Assembly: GCA_029237515.1 (NCBI GenBank)
Contig: JARBAV010000252.1
Coordinates: 1-5,182, forward strand
Reading direction: 5' to 3'
Length of the DNA stretch: 5,182 nucleotides
Source of the DNA: Nitrososphaerales archaeon
GTDB taxonomy: Archaea > Thermoproteota > Nitrososphaeria > Nitrososphaerales > Nitrososphaeraceae
A model generated the notes under the pieces. The model was not told the origin of the DNA and made no database searches. It saw only the letters and a list, made by a program, of their open reading frames with translations. The position numbers and the translations under genes are program-made. Positions within the stretch are counted from its first letter, which is position 1, and every line of letters starts with the position of its first letter. Shown one piece after another: positions 4,398-5,182 of the stretch.

Positions 4398-5125
4398 TTG
4401 GATCTAAAGAACTCTATAATCATAGCCATTGCAGTAGCAGCTACAACAATTATGACAATGGTTGGTACTTCAATGAGGGTCAATGCACAGAATCCATCTT
4501 GGACGAGCTCATTTAACATGGAGTCCTGTAATTTCTCCTCCACAGGTACTAATCCATACTTTATTCTACAACCAGGTTATCAACTCGTATTTACGGGCGT
4601 TGAAGACGGCGAGCCTCTCAATGTAACGGTTACAGTTAGCAACGAGACTAAGGACTTTGGAAACGGGATACTCGCAAGGGCTGTCGAAGAAAGGACAATA
4701 AACAGTGAAACAAGCGATTTGAAAGAAATTACTAAAGATTACTTTGCGATCTGTGAACAGACAAATAGCGTGTTTTACTTTGGAGAAGATGTTAACAATT
4801 ATGAAGATGGAAAGCTGGTGGATCATGAGGGGTCAGGTTGCACGGTTCAAATAATGCAAGAGCCGGTCTTATAATGCCTGGCACTATCTTGCTTGGCTCA
4901 AGATATTATCAAGAAATAGCACCAGATGTTGCATTGGATAAAGCCGAGCTAGTAAGTATGAATCAAACCGTTAGTGTTCCTGCTGGCAAATTTAGTGGTG
5001 TAATACAGATGAATGAAACAAGCGATCTCGAACCGGGGATAGAGGAGGTAAATCTGCATGCTCCTGGGATTGGGCAAGTAATAGATAATGAACTAGTTCT
5101 AGTCAAATATGGGTATCTCAAATAG
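4398..5125 (+). pseudogene. Secreted protein of unknown function, split by a one-base deletion
   Basis: Two overlapping frames make one protein of about 242 residues. The first (4398-4874) begins MDLKNSIIIAIAVAATTI, a signal peptide ending VNAQ near residue 31, and continues through an exported domain with C44, C119 and several glycosylation sequons to FYFGEDVNNYEDG and HEGS. Its last residues after 4835 are nonsense. The second (in frame from 4838 to the TAG at 5123-5125) reads LHGSNNARAGLIMPG, then YYQEIAPDVALDKAELVS, VSVPAGKFSGVIQMNETS, LEPG and APGIG. One base added between 4835 and 4836 turns TCA GG TTG into TCA TGG TTG (S-W-L), giving GSWLHGSNNARAGLIMPG. This is the form of a secreted family found in archaea and bacteria that has no established function (GSW, ARxGxIMPG, LEPG, APGIG/APGVG motifs). 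It is thus a recent break or a sequencing error, since both halves are otherwise undamaged. The start is the in-frame TTG at 4398, as a stop lies 15 codons or fewer upstream. Binding or enzymatic role is unknown. Confidence 0.75.
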
Positions 5126-5182
5126 GCACTATATGCGGCTAGGCACCCGACAAAGGAGTGAGCTTTCTTACTTTATCTTACA

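Noticed and set aside
4835..4840. Programmed ribosomal frameshifting as the explanation for the split last gene.
   Set aside because: TCAGGTTG has no slippery heptamer or homopolymer and no evident downstream pseudoknot. Simple loss of one base from a Trp codon explains it better.
4841..4866. GGTTCAAATAATGC looked briefly like a tRNA T-loop.
   Set aside because: It lies within the conserved coding stretch LHGSNNARAG, and no acceptor, D or anticodon stems can be drawn around it.
5123..5146. Direct repeat TAGGCAC (5123-5129 and 5140-5146) after the last stop codon.
   Set aside because: Seven bases once repeated is within chance, and no mobile element or attachment-site structure surrounds it.

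Overview
The window looks like chromosomal DNA of an ammonia-oxidising-type thaumarchaeon (Nitrososphaeria, probably the Nitrososphaera/Nitrosocosmicus side). This rests on three things. The first gene encodes a protein resembling the thaumarchaeal DUF6659 family. Three genes carry archaeal-style secretion signals ending in a Gln-containing junction (AYGQ, FAQ, VNAQ). AT-rich TATA-like boxes sit about 25 bases upstream of several starts with no Shine-Dalgarno sequence, as expected for leaderless archaeal transcripts. The assignment is from memory of these families and was not checked by a search.

Layout, left to right: (1) 1-251, promoter region with a 7-bp inverted repeat. (2) 252-692 (+), a DUF6659-like cytoplasmic protein whose last codons appear displaced by a one-base frameshift; its apparent true C-terminus continues in another frame to 754. 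(3) 840-1640 (+), an intact calcineurin-like metallophosphoesterase. (4) 1641-2305, a 665-bp stretch with no intact gene. It holds two palindromic elements, a degraded minus-strand gene (about 1870-2167) and an inverted pair of an 18-bp motif. (5) 2306-2569 (+), a small secreted, highly acidic protein. (6) 2725-4038 (+), a secreted PQQ-dependent sugar (glucose/sorbosone-type) dehydrogenase. (7) 4039-4397, a second gene-poor gap that contains another copy of the 18-bp motif. (8) 4398-5125 (+), a secreted protein of unknown function broken by a single-base deletion at 4835/4836. The last 57 bases hold nothing recognisable.

The genes on the + strand have their own promoter-like boxes and wide spacing, so they look like single transcription units and not one operon. 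The common theme of the right half is the cell surface: three consecutive genes encode exported proteins, and two of them have the same 18-bp motif upstream. No defence system, mobile element, CRISPR array, tRNA or rRNA is visible. The most notable points are three independent signs of frame disruption within 5.2 kb, which mean either gene decay or residual indel errors in the assembly, and the repeated motif upstream of the secreted-protein genes.
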